Of a stretch of DNA of 39,627 nucleotides, positions 27,522 through 38,751 are shown in pieces; the first letter of the stretch is position 1; each line of letters begins with the position of its first letter. Position numbers and translations under genes: made by a program. The stretch lies in assembly GCA_015711825.1 (NCBI GenBank), contig JACVJD010000019.1, positions 1-39,627 of the forward strand, written 5' to 3'. Under the pieces are notes generated by a model. That model was given only the letters and a program-made list of their open reading frames with translations, had not been told where the DNA came from and made no database searches. This DNA is from Candidatus Solincola daggyaiensis (lineage in GTDB: Bacteria; Actinomycetota; Geothermincolia; Geothermincolales; RBG-13-55-18).

Positions 27522-27592
27522 GCGCATCGACGAACTCCAGGTATCGTCGATGCGTCCGGGCGGAGCCGCCAGGAGCTGGTTGCCTTCCTGGC
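27522..27592. repeat. Two consecutive hairpins in the long intergenic gap before secA
   Basis: GCGCATCGACGA (27522-27533)/TCGTCGATGCGT (27544-27555) and GCCAGGA (27568-27574)/TCCTGGC (27586-27592). Confidence 0.55.
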
Positions 27593-28098
27593 GAGTAAGC
27601 GAGTGATCCTGCGCGGTACCTCAACCACGTTTTCAGGATAGCGACAAGCCGATGTTCTTAGCCCGGCGATGCGGGTGCCGATGCGCGATATACATCGATC
27701 ATCGGGAAGAGGCAGGGGGGTTACAGTAGGGAATTGGATGACGAATCTCATACGGCAGCGGATTCCCCAAGCCTTGCGGTGAAGAGCGGGTCTTCAAGCG
27801 CGGGCGGGGAAAGCGGACGCCGAGAGGTCGCCTTCGGCATGCGAGCGCGCTTTTCCAGCGCGAGCAAAAGACCATGCGCGGGCAGCCGCGAAACGGGGGA
27901 AAGAACGCGAGCGGTCTTGATGGCGAGGGTACTGGCAAAGCGAGGTTGCCTCATGGCAGTCGGCCGGGGCCGACGGGACTCCCGCGATATTTCTCGATGT
28001 TGAAAGGCGGGCGGTTTCCGTGGCATGGTAAGGATACGGCCGCTTAGGCCCCGGTGCGCTCGGAGGCCGGACGCCGCGTGTGGAGAAAAGGAGGAGCG

Positions 28099-30717
28099 TT
28101 GAAGAACCCCTTGGGAAAAGTCCTGCGCATGGGGGAGAGGAAGAGATTGGAGCAGCTCTCCGACCTGGTGCAGGAGGTCAATGCCCGGGAGCCGGAGATG
28201 CAGCGACTCTCCGACGCGGAGCTGCGCGCCCTTACGGGGGAGTTCAAGGGAAGGCTGGAGAGGGGCGCGTCCCTGGACGACCTGCTCCCGGAGGCCTTCG
28301 CGGCGGTACGCGAGGCGGCGGTGCGCACCTTGGGGCAGCGGCATTTCGACGTGCAGGTGATGGGGGGCATAGTGCTGCACCAGGGAAAGATCGCCGAGAT
28401 GAAGACGGGCGAGGGAAAGACCCTGGTGGCCACCTTGCCGGTCTATCTCAACGCCCTCGAGGGCAAGGGCGTGCACGTGGTGACGGTCAACGATTACCTG
28501 GCGCGGCGCGACAGCGAGTGGATGGGGGCCATCTACCGCTTCATGGGGTTGTCGGTCGGCCTCATCCAGGCCCAGATGCCCAAGGAGGAGAGGTTCCCGG
28601 CCTACCGCGCCGACGTCACCTACGGCACCAACAACGAGTTCGGTTTCGACTACCTGAGGGACAACCTGGAGGTGAGCCGCGAGCGGCGGGTGCAGCGGGG
28701 CCACCATTACGCCATCGTGGACGAGGTGGACTCCATCCTCATAGACGAGGCCAGGACGCCCTTGATCATCTCGGGCGCGGCGGAGGAATCGGCCAGGCTC
28801 TACCGGCAGTTCGCCCAGGTCGCCCCGCGGTTGAAGGCGGGCGAGGATTACGAGGTGGAGGAGAAGACGCGCACCGTCTCCATCACCGAGGAGGGCATCC
28901 ACAAGGTGGAGACCATCCTGGGTCTGGAAAACCTCTACGACCACCTCAACACCCCCCTGGTGCATCATCTTCAGAACGCCCTCAAGGCCAAGGAGCTCTA
29001 CCGGCGCGACGTCGATTACGTGGTGACCGACGGCCAGGTGGTGATCGTGGACGAGTTCACGGGTCGCCTCATGCCCGGCCGTCGCTGGAGCGACGGCCTC
29101 CACCAGGCGGTGGAGGCCAAGGAGGGCCTCAGGGTGCGCCAGGAGAACCAGACCCTGGCCACCATCACCCTGCAGAACTACTTCCGCATGTACGAAAAGC
29201 TGGCGGGCATGACGGGAACGGCGGCCACCGAGGCCGGAGAGTTCGAGGAGATATACGGCCTGGAGGTGGTGGTCATCCCCACCAACCTGCCCATGATCAG
29301 GACGGACCACAACGACGTGATATACAAGACGGAGGAGGCCAAGTTCCGCGCCGTGGTGGAGGACATAGCCGCCTGCTACGAGCGGGGACAGCCGGTGCTG
29401 GTGGGCACCATCTCCATCGAGAAATCGGAGCGCCTCTCCGCCATGCTCAAGAAGCGCGGCATACCACACCAGGTCCTGAACGCCAAGCACCACGCGCGCG
29501 AGGCGGAGATAGTAGCCCAGGCGGGACGGCTGGGCGCGGTCACCATCGCCACCAACATGGCGGGGCGCGGCACGGACATCATGCTGGGGGGAAACCCCGA
29601 GATGCTGGCGCGGCGGAAATTGGCCGGTAAGACGGAGGTGGACGAGGAGGAATACCGCGCCGTGCTCGAGGAGACGCGCAGGGAATGCGAGGAGGAGAAA
29701 AAGAAGGTCATCGAGCTCGGCGGCCTCTACGTCCTGGGCACCGAGCGCCACGAGGCGAGGCGCATAGACAACCAGCTCAGGGGGCGCTCCGGCCGCCAGG
29801 GGGACCCCGGGATGTCGCGCTTCTACCTCTCCCTGGAGGACGACCTCATGCGCATCTTCGCCTCCGGCACCGTCGCCTCGCTCATGGACCGTCTGCGTCT
29901 GCCCGAGGACCACCCCATCGAGAACAAGATGGTGACCCGGGCCATAGAGACGGCGCAGAAGAACGTGGAGGCCAACAACTTCGAGGTGCGCAAGAACCTG
30001 CTCAAATACGACGACGTCATGAACACCCAGCGCGAGGTCATCTACGGCGAGAGAGACCGTATCCTGGAGGGCGAGGACCTCCACTCGCGGGTGGAGGAGA
30101 TGGTGCCGGAGGTCATCGAGGCGGCGCTCAAGCGCTACGCCGACCCCGGCGACTACCCGGAGAACTGGGACCTCGAGGGGCTGTTCCGCTTCCTCAAGAC
30201 CCTCTACCCCGCCACCTTCGGACCCGATGATATCGACCTCAAGGCCCTGACCTTCGAGGGATTGAGAGACGCGCTGGTGGAGGACGCCCTGGAGGTGTAC
30301 AGGGCGCGGGAAGAGGAATTCGCCGCCACGGGGCGCGACATACGCGATTTGGAGCGACTGGTGATGCTGCGGGTGATCGACAACCGCTGGCGGGATCACC
30401 TCTACGACATGGATCACCTGCGCGACAGCGTGGGGTTGCGCTCCTTCGCGGGGCGGGATCCTCTGGTGGAATACCAGAACGAGGCCTTCGCCGCCTTCCG
30501 GGAGCTCATCGCGGGCATCCAGGAGGAGTTCCTGCGCTACATGTTCCATGTCCAGGTGGTGAAGGCGGAGGAACGCCCCTCCCTGCGCGTGGTGGAGGGA
30601 GGCGGAAAGGAGGGCGGGAAGGGAAAGCCGGAGGCGGCGCGCGTGCAGAAGGTGGGAAGGAATGCGCCTTGCCCTTGCGGGAGCGGGAAGAAATACAAGT
30701 TCTGTTGCGGGTCCTGA
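28099..30717 (+). CDS. secA: Preprotein translocase subunit SecA
   Basis: [49 protein letters not shown]-terminal zinc motif [20 protein letters not shown] at 28099 preceded by AAAAGGAGGAGCG. Confidence 0.97.
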   Translation: MKNPLGKVLRMGERKRLEQLSDLVQEVNAREPEMQRLSDAELRALTGEFKGRLERGASLDDLLPEAFAAVREAAVRTLGQRHFDVQVMGGIVLHQGKIAEMKTGEGKTLVATLPVYLNALEGKGVHVVTVNDYLARRDSEWMGAIYRFMGLSVGLIQAQMPKEERFPAYRADVTYGTNNEFGFDYLRDNLEVSRERRVQRGHHYAIVDEVDSILIDEARTPLIISGAAEESARLYRQFAQVAPRLKAGEDYEVEEKTRTVSITEEGIHKVETILGLENLYDHLNTPLVHHLQNALKAKELYRRDVDYVVTDGQVVIVDEFTGRLMPGRRWSDGLHQAVEAKEGLRVRQENQTLATITLQNYFRMYEKLAGMTGTAATEAGEFEEIYGLEVVVIPTNLPMIRTDHNDVIYKTEEAKFRAVVEDIAACYERGQPVLVGTISIEKSERLSAMLKKRGIPHQVLNAKHHAREAEIVAQAGRLGAVTIATNMAGRGTDIMLGGNPEMLARRKLAGKTEVDEEEYRAVLEETRRECEEEKKKVIELGGLYVLGTERHEARRIDNQLRGRSGRQGDPGMSRFYLSLEDDLMRIFASGTVASLMDRLRLPEDHPIENKMVTRAIETAQKNVEANNFEVRKNLLKYDDVMNTQREVIYGERDRILEGEDLHSRVEEMVPEVIEAALKRYADPGDYPENWDLEGLFRFLKTLYPATFGPDDIDLKALTFEGLRDALVEDALEVYRAREEEFAATGRDIRDLERLVMLRVIDNRWRDHLYDMDHLRDSVGLRSFAGRDPLVEYQNEAFAAFRELIAGIQEEFLRYMFHVQVVKAEERPSLRVVEGGGKEGGKGKPEAARVQKVGRNAPCPCGSGKKYKFCCGS

Positions 30718-30906
30718 TGCCTCAGCCGAGGAGCGAGGAGGAAAACCTTTCCACTCGGAGCAAGGGTAAGGGGGCACCAGCGATGGGGTATCGGCCTGAA
30801 CGGGATCTGCCGGCGATGATCGGTGTCGTTTATGATCTATGGCCTGCGGTCGGGAGATCCGTATCGTATCTTAAGTGGAAGCAAGGGACGGAAACAGGAG
30901 GGTCAG

Positions 30907-32008
30907 TTGCTGAGCGATTACCGTGACGAGCTCGAGGAGATAGCCGGAAGGCTGGAAAAGATAAAGGAGTATCTTTGACGTAGAGGGGAAAAAAGCCAAG
31001 GCCGCCGAGCTGGAGAAGCAGGCTTCCCGTCCCGACCTCTGGGACGACCAGGAGAGCGCCAGGCATATCTTGGCCGAGCTCGCTTCCTTAAGGGACACGG
31101 TGGAGAAATGGGATAGGCTGGATGCCCAGCAGAGGGAGCTGGCGGAGCTGGCGGAGCTGGCGCAGGAGGAGGAGGACCTGAGCCTGCAGGACGAGATCGC
31201 CGAGGGGGCGAGGGCGCTGCGGCGGGAGGTGGACCGCCTGGAGGAGAAGAGCCTGCTCTCGGGGGAGTTCGACGCACGCGACGCCATCGCCAGCATCCAC
31301 CCCGGCGCGGGAGGCCTGGAATCCCAGGACTGGGCGGAGATGCTGCTGCGCATGTATTTGCGCTGGGCGGAGGCGCGCGGGTTCAAGGTGGACCTCAACG
31401 ACGTGCAGGAGGGGGAGGGCGGGGGCATCAAGAGCGCCACCTTCACCGTGCACGGCCCTTATGCCTATGGACTGCTCATACCCGAAAAGGGGGTGCACCG
31501 CCTGGTGCGTATCTCCCCCTTCGACGCCTCCAGCCGCCGCCACACCTCCTTCGCCTCCCTGGACGTTGTCCCTATGCTGGATGACGAGGCCGAAATAGAG
31601 ATAGACCCCAAGGACCTGCGCATCGACACCTACCGTTCCAGCGGCGCGGGCGGGCAGCACGTCAACGTGACCGATTCGGCGGTCCGCATAACCCATATCC
31701 CAACCGGCATCGTGGTGTCCTGCCAGAACGAGCGCTCGCAGATCTCCAATCGCCAGACGGCCATGCGCATCCTGCAGGCGCGCCTGGCCGATCTCGCCCG
31801 CAAGGAAAGGGAGAAGGAGGTGGCGAAGCTCAGGGGGGAGAAGATGGAGATAGGCTTCGGGAGCCAGATCCGCTCCTACGTGCTCCACCCCTACCGCATG
31901 GCCAAGGACCACCGCACCGGGCTGGAGGTCGGAAACGTGGACGCGGTCCTCGACGGCGACCTGGACGACTTCATCGACGCCTACCTCCGCCTTAAAGCCT
32001 CTTCGTGA
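30907..32008 (+). CDS. prfB: Peptide chain release factor 2, expressed by programmed +1 frameshift
   Basis: Frame 0 from TTG 30907: LLSDYRDELEEIAGRLEKIKEYL-UGA; +1 frame from 30977 (DVEGKKAKAAELEKQASRPDLWDD...) runs into ORF 31070-32008, which contains GAGGQHVNVTDSAVRITHIPTGIVV. Confidence 0.95.
30966..30979 (+). other. prfB programmed +1 frameshift site
   Basis: GGAG-TAT-CTT-TGA-C: SD-like AAGGAG, slippery CTT, in-frame TGA followed by C, as in the known RF2 recoding site. Confidence 0.93.
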
Positions 32009-32044
32009 CCCTTGCCTTGGGTCAGGGCCGTGCGGGTCGATGGC

Positions 32045-32159
32045 CTCGGCTCCACGACTCGCGGGTCCCGGGTTCCGTTAGGCCGGAGGCGAAAAGCGGG
32101 GATATTCCCCTCACCCGGGGCTGCCTCTCGCGATGTCGTCTCCGCCGACGACCCCTCCC
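32045..32159. repeat. Diverged intergenic repeat, copy B
   Basis: CTCGGCTCCACGACTCGCGG (32045) and CTCGCGATGTCG (32127) collinear with copy A at 21496-21608. Confidence 0.5.
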
Positions 32160-32306
32160 GGCAGAGGCTTGTTCATCCTCGCAGGTTTTGCTTTCTTGCT
32201 TACGCGCGCAAGGCCGCACATCCGATGGCCCCTTCCGGGCAGGGGGGTTTGAGGCGTAGGGTATAATAGCGCGGAAGGCTGACCCGGCGGGAGGAAAGGA
32301 AGGCGA

Positions 32307-33056
32307 GTGGCCGAGGGAAAGGAATACGCCATAAGGGTGGACCCGCACGTGCACTCCATTTCCAGCGGCCACGCCTATTCCACCATCGAGGAGTGCGCGA
32401 GGGCGGCGGCGGAAAGGGGACTGGAGGCCTTCGCGGTGGCCGACCACGGGCCGGCCATACCCGGCTCGGGGAACCTCTATCATTTCTGGAACCTCAAGGT
32501 GATCCCCAGGCGGTGGCACGGCGTTTGGGTGCTGCGCTCGGTGGAGGCGAACATCCTTGACCGGCACGGCAGCCTCGACCTTCCCGATAAGGTGCTGGCG
32601 AGCTTGGATCTGGTGCAGGCGGGCCTGCACCCTTACACCGGCTACGAGGGGGAGGGGGTGGAGGATCACACCGCAGCCCTCCTGGCAGCCATCTCGCATC
32701 CCCTGGTGGACGTGATCGTCCACCCCGACAATCCCTCCTACCCGGTGGACATGGAGAGGGTGGTGGAGGCGGCGGCGGGGGCGGGAAAGGCCCTGGAGGT
32801 CAACAACAGCTCCTTCGTCTACACGCGTGAAGGCAGCGGCGACAACTGCCGCCTCATGGCGCGGCTGGCGGTGGAGCGTGGATGCCTGCTCTCGGTGGGA
32901 AGCGATGCCCACGTGGCCGACTTTGCAGGAGAATTCTCGCACGCGGTCGAAATATTGCGGGAAGCTGGCGTGGATCCGCGAAGCGTTATAAACTACTCCA
33001 TCGAGAGGCTGGGGGAGTTTCTGGCCTCGCGGGGCAAAAGGCTGGTCCTGGCCTGA
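32307..33056 (+). CDS. PHP-domain phosphoesterase (YcdX-like)
   Basis: [60 protein letters not shown] start. Confidence 0.9.
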   Translation: MAEGKEYAIRVDPHVHSISSGHAYSTIEECARAAAERGLEAFAVADHGPAIPGSGNLYHFWNLKVIPRRWHGVWVLRSVEANILDRHGSLDLPDKVLASLDLVQAGLHPYTGYEGEGVEDHTAALLAAISHPLVDVIVHPDNPSYPVDMERVVEAAAGAGKALEVNNSSFVYTREGSGDNCRLMARLAVERGCLLSVGSDAHVADFAGEFSHAVEILREAGVDPRSVINYSIERLGEFLASRGKRLVLA

Positions 33057-33087
33057 CGAGGGAAAGGCGGGCGAGGAAGGGAAGAGC

Positions 33088-33957
33088 ATGATCATACCGA
33101 TGCGCAGGCCGGAAGGAGCGGCGGCGAGGGAAATGGAAGAGAAAGAGCTCAGGGAATACCTGGAAAATATCGCCAAAGAGGTCCGCTGGGACATCGTGCG
33201 CATGATCGGGTTGGCGGGAAGCGGACACCCCGGCGGCTCGCTTTCCTGCGCGGATATCCTGGTCTGCCTCTATTTCCACAAGATGAACCACGACCCCGGA
33301 CGTCCGGACTGGCGCCACCGTGACCGTTTCGTGCTTTCCAAGGGACATGCCGCACCGGCCCTCTACGCGGTTCTGGCGAGGAGCGGATATTTCGACCGCG
33401 AGGAGCTTTGGAAGTTGCGCCGCTTAGGATCCATGCTCCAGGGGCATCCCGACCGCCTCAAGACGCCGGGGGTGGAGATATCCACCGGCTCGCTGGGCCA
33501 GGGGCTTGCCGCGGCGGTGGGCATGGCCCTGGGGCTGCGCATGGAGGGCAACCCTGCGCACGTCTATGCCCTCATCGGCGACGGAGAGAGCCAGGAGGGC
33601 GGGATATGGGAGGCGGCCATGCTGGCGGGCCACCAGCGCCTGCGCAACCTCACCGCCATCCTGGACCACAACGGGCTGCAGATCGACGGCAGGTGCTGCG
33701 AAGTGCTGGACCTGGGGGACATAGCCTCCCGGTGGCGCGCTTTCGGGTGGGAGGTCCTGGAAGTGAACGGCCACGATGTCCTGGAGATATGCTGCGCGCT
33801 GGACAAGGCGGATGAGTTCGACCGCCCGGGAATGATCATCGCCCATACCGTCAAGGGCAAGGGCGTGTCTTTCATGGAGAACAACGTGGATTTCCACGGC
33901 AAAGCGCCTACCCCCGAGGAGATGGAGAAGGCTTTGAAGGAGATCGAGGGCTCTTGA
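33088..33957 (+). CDS. Transketolase, N-terminal subunit
   Basis: [65 protein letters not shown] motif. Confidence 0.94.
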   Translation: MIIPMRRPEGAAAREMEEKELREYLENIAKEVRWDIVRMIGLAGSGHPGGSLSCADILVCLYFHKMNHDPGRPDWRHRDRFVLSKGHAAPALYAVLARSGYFDREELWKLRRLGSMLQGHPDRLKTPGVEISTGSLGQGLAAAVGMALGLRMEGNPAHVYALIGDGESQEGGIWEAAMLAGHQRLRNLTAILDHNGLQIDGRCCEVLDLGDIASRWRAFGWEVLEVNGHDVLEICCALDKADEFDRPGMIIAHTVKGKGVSFMENNVDFHGKAPTPEEMEKALKEIEGS

Positions 33958-34895
33958 GGCTACAGCGGGAGACGAGGAACACCAGGGACGGATACGCCGC
34001 GGCCCTCCTGGAGTTGGGGGAAAAGGACGAGCGCATCGTGGTCCTCGATGCGGACCTTGCCAAATCCACCCAGACGGAGAAGTTCAAGCAGCGCTTCCCC
34101 GAGCGCTTCGTGGACTGCGGGGTGGCGGAGCAGAACCTCATGGCCACGGCGGCGGGGTTGGCGGCCACGGGCAAGATCGTCTTCGCCTCCACCTTCGCCG
34201 TTTTCGCCACCGGACGGGCCTACGACCAGGTGCGTAACAACATAGCTTACTCCAACCTGGACGTGAAGATCTGCGCCAGCCACGGGGGCATAACGGTGGG
34301 CGAGGACGGATCCTCGCACCAGGCCCTGGAGGATATCACCCTCATGCGGGCCGTCCCGCGCATGAAGGTGGTGGTGCCCGCGGATTATTACGAGACCCGC
34401 GAGGCGGTTAAGGCGGTGGCCTATATCCCAGGTCCGGCATATGTCCGCATGGGGCGCCCCAAGGTCCCGGTCCTCTTCGACGAGGGGTACCGTTTCGAGT
34501 TCGGCAAGGCGCGCGTGATGCGCGGGGGAAGGGACGTTACCGTCATCGCCTGCGGTTACATGCTTCACCAGGCCCTGGACGCGGCGGAGGAGCTGGCGCG
34601 GGAGGGGATCGAGGCGGAGGTCCTGAACCTGCACACCGTAAAGCCCCTGGATCGCGAGGGCATCCTGGAGTCGGTCTCGCGCACCGGGAGGGTGGTCAGC
34701 TGCGAGGAGCACAGCGTCCTGGGAGGTGTCGGGGGCGCCGTCGCCGAACTCCTGGTAGAGGAGTTGCCCACGCCCATGCGCATGATCGGCATAAGGGACA
34801 GTTTCGGTACCTCGGGAACCGCCGAGGAGCTGGTGGAACATTTCGGGCTGGATGCCCATCATATCGCCGAGGTCGTGCGGGGTTTCCTCGCGTGA
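33954..34895 (+). CDS. Transketolase, C-terminal subunit
   Basis: TTG start overlapping the upstream [63 protein letters not shown]. Confidence 0.94.
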   Translation: MRLQRETRNTRDGYAAALLELGEKDERIVVLDADLAKSTQTEKFKQRFPERFVDCGVAEQNLMATAAGLAATGKIVFASTFAVFATGRAYDQVRNNIAYSNLDVKICASHGGITVGEDGSSHQALEDITLMRAVPRMKVVVPADYYETREAVKAVAYIPGPAYVRMGRPKVPVLFDEGYRFEFGKARVMRGGRDVTVIACGYMLHQALDAAEELAREGIEAEVLNLHTVKPLDREGILESVSRTGRVVSCEEHSVLGGVGGAVAELLVEELPTPMRMIGIRDSFGTSGTAEELVEHFGLDAHHIAEVVRGFLA

Positions 34896-34942
34896 CGTAA
34901 GGAAAGGGAGCCGCAGGCGCCGAAGAGGGGAGATGATCGACA

Positions 34943-35626
34943 GTGATCCGCATGCGAAGGGTCACCAAGATATACAAGGGCAACGTCTATGCCCTTGAGG
35001 ATATCACCCTGGACATAGAAAAAGGGGAGTTCGCCTTCCTGGTGGGGCCCTCCGGCTCGGGGAAGAGCACTTTTATCAAGCTACTCATAAAGGAGGAGGA
35101 GCCCACCAGCGGGCAGATATACATAGCCGATACCAATATAAGCCAGCTGCGCAAGTGGAAGGTGCCCTACCTCCGCCGCAAGATCGGGTGCGTTTTCCAG
35201 GATTTCAAGCTCCTTCCCCACAAGACCGTTTACCAGAACGTGGCCTACGCCATGGAGGTGACGGGGAAGTCGCGCCGCCTGGCGGAGCAGCAGGTGCCGG
35301 AGGTGCTCAAGCTGGTGGGGTTGGGGCATAAACTGGACGCCTTCCCGGACGAGCTCTCCGGGGGCGAGCAGCAGCGCGTGGCCATCGCCCGCGCCTTCAT
35401 CAACCGTCCGCCCATCCTGCTGGCCGACGAGCCCACGGGGAACGTGGATCCCTCCCTGGCGGAGGGCATCGTGCGCCTGCTGGAGAGGATAAACGAGGCC
35501 GGCACCACGGTGATCATGGCCACCCACGACAAGGCCATCGTCAACACCTTCAGGAAGCGGGTGATAGCGCTGGAGAACGGGCGCATCATAAGAGACCAGG
35601 ACAGGGGCGTGTACGGCTATGAATAA
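34943..35626 (+). CDS. ftsE: Cell division ATP-binding protein FtsE
   Basis: VGPSGSGKSTFIKLL Walker A, LSGGEQQRVAIARAFINRPPILLADEPTGNVDP; followed by ftsX. Confidence 0.96.
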   Translation: MIRMRRVTKIYKGNVYALEDITLDIEKGEFAFLVGPSGSGKSTFIKLLIKEEEPTSGQIYIADTNISQLRKWKVPYLRRKIGCVFQDFKLLPHKTVYQNVAYAMEVTGKSRRLAEQQVPEVLKLVGLGHKLDAFPDELSGGEQQRVAIARAFINRPPILLADEPTGNVDPSLAEGIVRLLERINEAGTTVIMATHDKAIVNTFRKRVIALENGRIIRDQDRGVYGYE

Positions 35627-36518
35627 GATCGCCTACTTCGCCTCCGAGACCTGGGCTTCCCTGCGCAAGAACCTCATCCTCGCCGTCGCCGCCATCGCCG
35701 TGGTGGCGGTATCCCTGGGCATACTGGGCATGGTGGTCATGGGCTGGAACATGTTCAGCAACATGATCAAGAACGCCGAGCGCAAGGTGGGGGAGGTGGA
35801 TATCTACCTCTCGGATCTCACCACCGAGGAGGAGCGCGCCGCCATCGAGGCCTTCCTGGTGAGCATCCCCGAGGTGGATCCCACCAAGGTCACCTACAAG
35901 ACCAAGGACCAGGCTCTGCAGGAGTTCAAGGAGAGGTTCAAGGACCAGCCCGAGCTGTGGGAATACATCGACGAGAACCCCCTGCCCAACTCCTATGAGC
36001 TCATGACCAAGGACCCCAAGGACGTGGGGTTGGTGGTGGGAAGGATAAGCAACGAAGCCCCCTTCCGCGACCGCATCGAGGACGTCAAGTCGGCCAGCTC
36101 GGCCATCGAGAAGCTGGAGAACATCTTCGACAAGTTCCGCCAGATCGGCATCGTGGGGGTTATCGCGCTGGCCATCGTGGCCGTGCTCCTGGTCTCGGTG
36201 ACCATCCAGGTGGCCATCTTCGCGAGGCGCCGCGAGATAGGGATCATGAAGCTGGTGGGCGCCACCAACTGGTTCATCCGCTGGCCCTTCGTGCTGGAGG
36301 GCATCTCCGAGGGCCTGGTGGGCTCAGCGGTGGCCATTCTCGTGGCCCTGGCGGTAAAGGTTTGGATATTGGACAAGCTCATCGAGAACCTGCAGTTTTT
36401 GCGCCTCTCCCTGTCTCCGGGCCTGCTGGCGGTGCTCTTCCCGTGCATGGTCCTGGGAGGAGTGGTCATCGGGGCGCTGGGAAGCGCCTACGCGCTGGGC
36501 CGTTTCCTGGAGGTATGA
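35619..36518 (+). CDS. ftsX: Cell division protein FtsX
   Basis: 299 aa, N-terminal TM, ectodomain VDIYLSDLTTEEERAAIEAFLVSIPEV, FARRREIGIMKLVGATNWFIRWPFVLEG. Confidence 0.95.
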   Translation: MNKIAYFASETWASLRKNLILAVAAIAVVAVSLGILGMVVMGWNMFSNMIKNAERKVGEVDIYLSDLTTEEERAAIEAFLVSIPEVDPTKVTYKTKDQALQEFKERFKDQPELWEYIDENPLPNSYELMTKDPKDVGLVVGRISNEAPFRDRIEDVKSASSAIEKLENIFDKFRQIGIVGVIALAIVAVLLVSVTIQVAIFARRREIGIMKLVGATNWFIRWPFVLEGISEGLVGSAVAILVALAVKVWILDKLIENLQFLRLSLSPGLLAVLFPCMVLGGVVIGALGSAYALGRFLEV

Positions 36519-36572
36519 TCGCGCGTCTCGGGGGTTGGCCGGCGCGGAGCGCGGTGGAGGCAGGCGGTTGAC

Positions 36573-37907
36573 GTGGAGGAGCTGCACGATCCCTTGAACG
36601 ACGAGAGGCGTCGCCGCGACCGCCTCATCATCATCCTTTCCGTCCTGCTCTCCCTTCTCCTGGTGGGCTCCTGCTTCGCGGTGCCCTACATCCTGACCAG
36701 GGGGAGGCCCTCCTCAAACTCCGACCGGGAAGAGGGCGCGGGATCGAGCGCCGGCGCGGAGTTGGAGCAGAACGAGCGATCGCGTGAGCTTGAGCAGGCC
36801 CTGCTGAAAAGCGACGCCTACGCGCGAGCCCAGGACATCGTGGAGGCCAACTACGTGGACGAGGTGGACGCGGATTACCTGCTGGGATCCGCGGCCCGGG
36901 GAATACGCCGCCTCTACGGGGAGGGATCGGGTGAGGAGGCGCTGGTGGAGCGGGGCATAACCGCCATGATCGATTCCCTTGACGACCCTTTCTCCTCCTT
37001 CATGAGCGCGAAGGACCTCGCCATGCTGGACACCCAGCTCTCGGGGCGGCTCTCGGGCGTGGGGGTGGCCCTGGAGAAGGTGAAGAACGAGGTGCGGGTG
37101 ACGCGCGTGCTGGAGGGAACCCCGGCCCAGGAGGCGGGACTGCAGGAGGGGGATATCGTAAGGGAGGTGGACGGGAAGGACCTGGAGGGCATGGAGCTGG
37201 AGGAGGCGGTCTTCCTCATACGCGGCCCCGAGGGCACCACGGTGCGCTTGGGAATCGCCAGGCCTCCCTCCCTGGACGTTACCTATTACGACATCGTGCG
37301 CAGGGAGATAGAGATCCCGGTCATCGATAGTGAGGTCAGGGAGGGCGGCGTGGGATATCTGCGCCTCTCGGACTGGACGGAGGACGCCCACGAGAAGATG
37401 TCCCAGGCCCTCGCGGAGATGGCGTCGAAGGGAGCGAGGTCCCTGGTCATCGACCTGCGCTCAAACCCCGGGGGTTACATGGAGCCCGCCATCAGGGCGG
37501 CGGATATGTTCCTGCGTGACGGGGTGATCGTCTCCTCGCGAGGGCGCGTGGGAGGGGCCACGCGCGAATACCGGGCGGACGGGGAGGTGAAGTGGGATCT
37601 CCCGGTGGTGGTGCTCATCAACCGCGGCACGGCCAGCTCCTCCGAGATATTCTCCGCCGCCTTGCGCGAGAACGAGCGCTGCGTGCTGGTGGGGGAGACC
37701 ACCTTCGGAAAGGGCTCCATCCAGAAGATCTTTCGCCAGGACGACGGCACCGGACTGCGGCTGACCATAGCCCGTTACTACACCCCGAGCGGATCGAGCA
37801 TCGACGACGAGGGCATCGCCCCCGATGTGGCGGTGAAGAACCCCGTGGTGGGCGAGGATGACCTGCAGCTGGAGAGGGCGCTGGAGGTCGCTCTTTCCGG
37901 GGTGTGA
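36573..37907 (+). CDS. ctpA: S41 family C-terminal processing peptidase with PDZ domain
   Basis: DDPFSSFMSAKDLAMLDTQLSGRLSGVGVALE, PDZ AQEAGLQEGDIVREVDGKDL, catalytic INRGTASSSEIFSAALRENERCVLVGETTFGKGSIQ. Confidence 0.95.
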   Translation: MEELHDPLNDERRRRDRLIIILSVLLSLLLVGSCFAVPYILTRGRPSSNSDREEGAGSSAGAELEQNERSRELEQALLKSDAYARAQDIVEANYVDEVDADYLLGSAARGIRRLYGEGSGEEALVERGITAMIDSLDDPFSSFMSAKDLAMLDTQLSGRLSGVGVALEKVKNEVRVTRVLEGTPAQEAGLQEGDIVREVDGKDLEGMELEEAVFLIRGPEGTTVRLGIARPPSLDVTYYDIVRREIEIPVIDSEVREGGVGYLRLSDWTEDAHEKMSQALAEMASKGARSLVIDLRSNPGGYMEPAIRAADMFLRDGVIVSSRGRVGGATREYRADGEVKWDLPVVVLINRGTASSSEIFSAALRENERCVLVGETTFGKGSIQKIFRQDDGTGLRLTIARYYTPSGSSIDDEGIAPDVAVKNPVVGEDDLQLERALEVALSGV

Positions 37908-37971
37908 GGCGCGCAGCCTTCGGGGAATGGGGGATAAAGGCCGCGGTGCCCGCCAGGCGCTCCAGCTTTCT

Positions 37972-38160
37972 CTATTCCACCGCCGCCTTCAATACCACCT
38001 GGAACTCCGCGATCTTCCCCTCGCGCACCGCGCCCCTCTCCTCGATCACCTGGAAGAAATGCACTTTCTCGCCCCTGGCCATGAGATCCTCGACCGCGGC
38101 GCGCACGGCCTCGGAATAGCCGAGGGGCGAAGACCCCACCACCTCTATAAAACGCAGCAA
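37972..38160 (-). CDS. Dodecin family flavin-binding protein
   Basis: 62 aa; FIEVVGSSPLGYSEAVRAAVEDLMARGEKVHFFQVIEERGAVREGKIAEFQVVLKAAVE matches the dodecin pattern; TTG start with AAAGGAGGT. Confidence 0.8.
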   Translation of the reverse strand: MLRFIEVVGSSPLGYSEAVRAAVEDLMARGEKVHFFQVIEERGAVREGKIAEFQVVLKAAVE

Positions 38161-38370
38161 GACCTACCTCCTTTCCTGCAAGCACGGCCTCAGCACTGCC
38201 TTAGCGGCATTATTGTACCCTCGCGGACGCCGGCGATATCGCAACCCTCCGCGAGCGGTTAGAGCATGATGCGTTTTACCCTCGCGGAGTTTGATGGGCA
38301 GCGGCGCAGGGATAAAGGCCACAAATGGAAATGGGCGGGCCGGTCGGCGCATGAGGGCATACCGCCGCGA

Positions 38371-38394
38371 AAAATAAAGCCCTCTTGCGAGGGC
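38371..38394 (-). terminator. Intrinsic terminator of tmRNA gene
   Basis: Minus strand GCCCTC-GCAA-GAGGGC followed by TTTATTTTT. Confidence 0.85.
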
Positions 38395-38405
38395 GGTATG
38401 GAGTT

Positions 38406-38751
38406 TGGTGGAGGCGGGGGGAGTCGAACCCCCGTCCAGAAATCCGGCCGGGTGGGCTCTACGAGCGTATCCGCCGCTGCTTTTTTCGCCGCCGGTTCGC
38501 CCGGCGGAGGGCTTGCCGGCGGCTATCCCGTTAGGGTTTTCCCTCGGCCTTTACGGGAGTGGGGCCTCGGTGATCCCGCTTCATGACGCCCCTTCCCCGG
38601 TCGCGGGCCTCCCGGAGAGGAACGGGCCGCTTAAGCAGCCAGAGCCAACTCGCTGTCGGCGTCTATCGGTTTTCCCGCTTTTTAACGAGGCTCGGGTCCC
38701 CGGCTCGCTCCCGCGCCGGCCGCCGATCCCTGTCGAAGCCGTTTCGCCCCC
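38406..38751 (-). ncRNA. ssrA: tmRNA
   Basis: Minus strand 5' GGGGGCGAAACGGCTTCGACAGGG, 3' GGGGGTTCGACTCCCCCCGCCTCCACCA; acceptor GGGGGCG/CGCCTCC; resume region CGTTAAAAAGCGGGAAAACCGATAGAC-GCC; tag ORF ADSELALAA-TAA; adjacent smpB. Confidence 0.95.

Noticed and set aside
27748-30777. 1009-aa minus-strand ORF opposite secA, and similar long antisense ORFs (18005-19888, 15222-16403, 16384-17568, 25672-27468)
   Set aside because: They mirror confidently identified plus-strand genes; His/Arg/Pro/Gly-rich low-complexity translations are typical shadows of high-GC3 genes.
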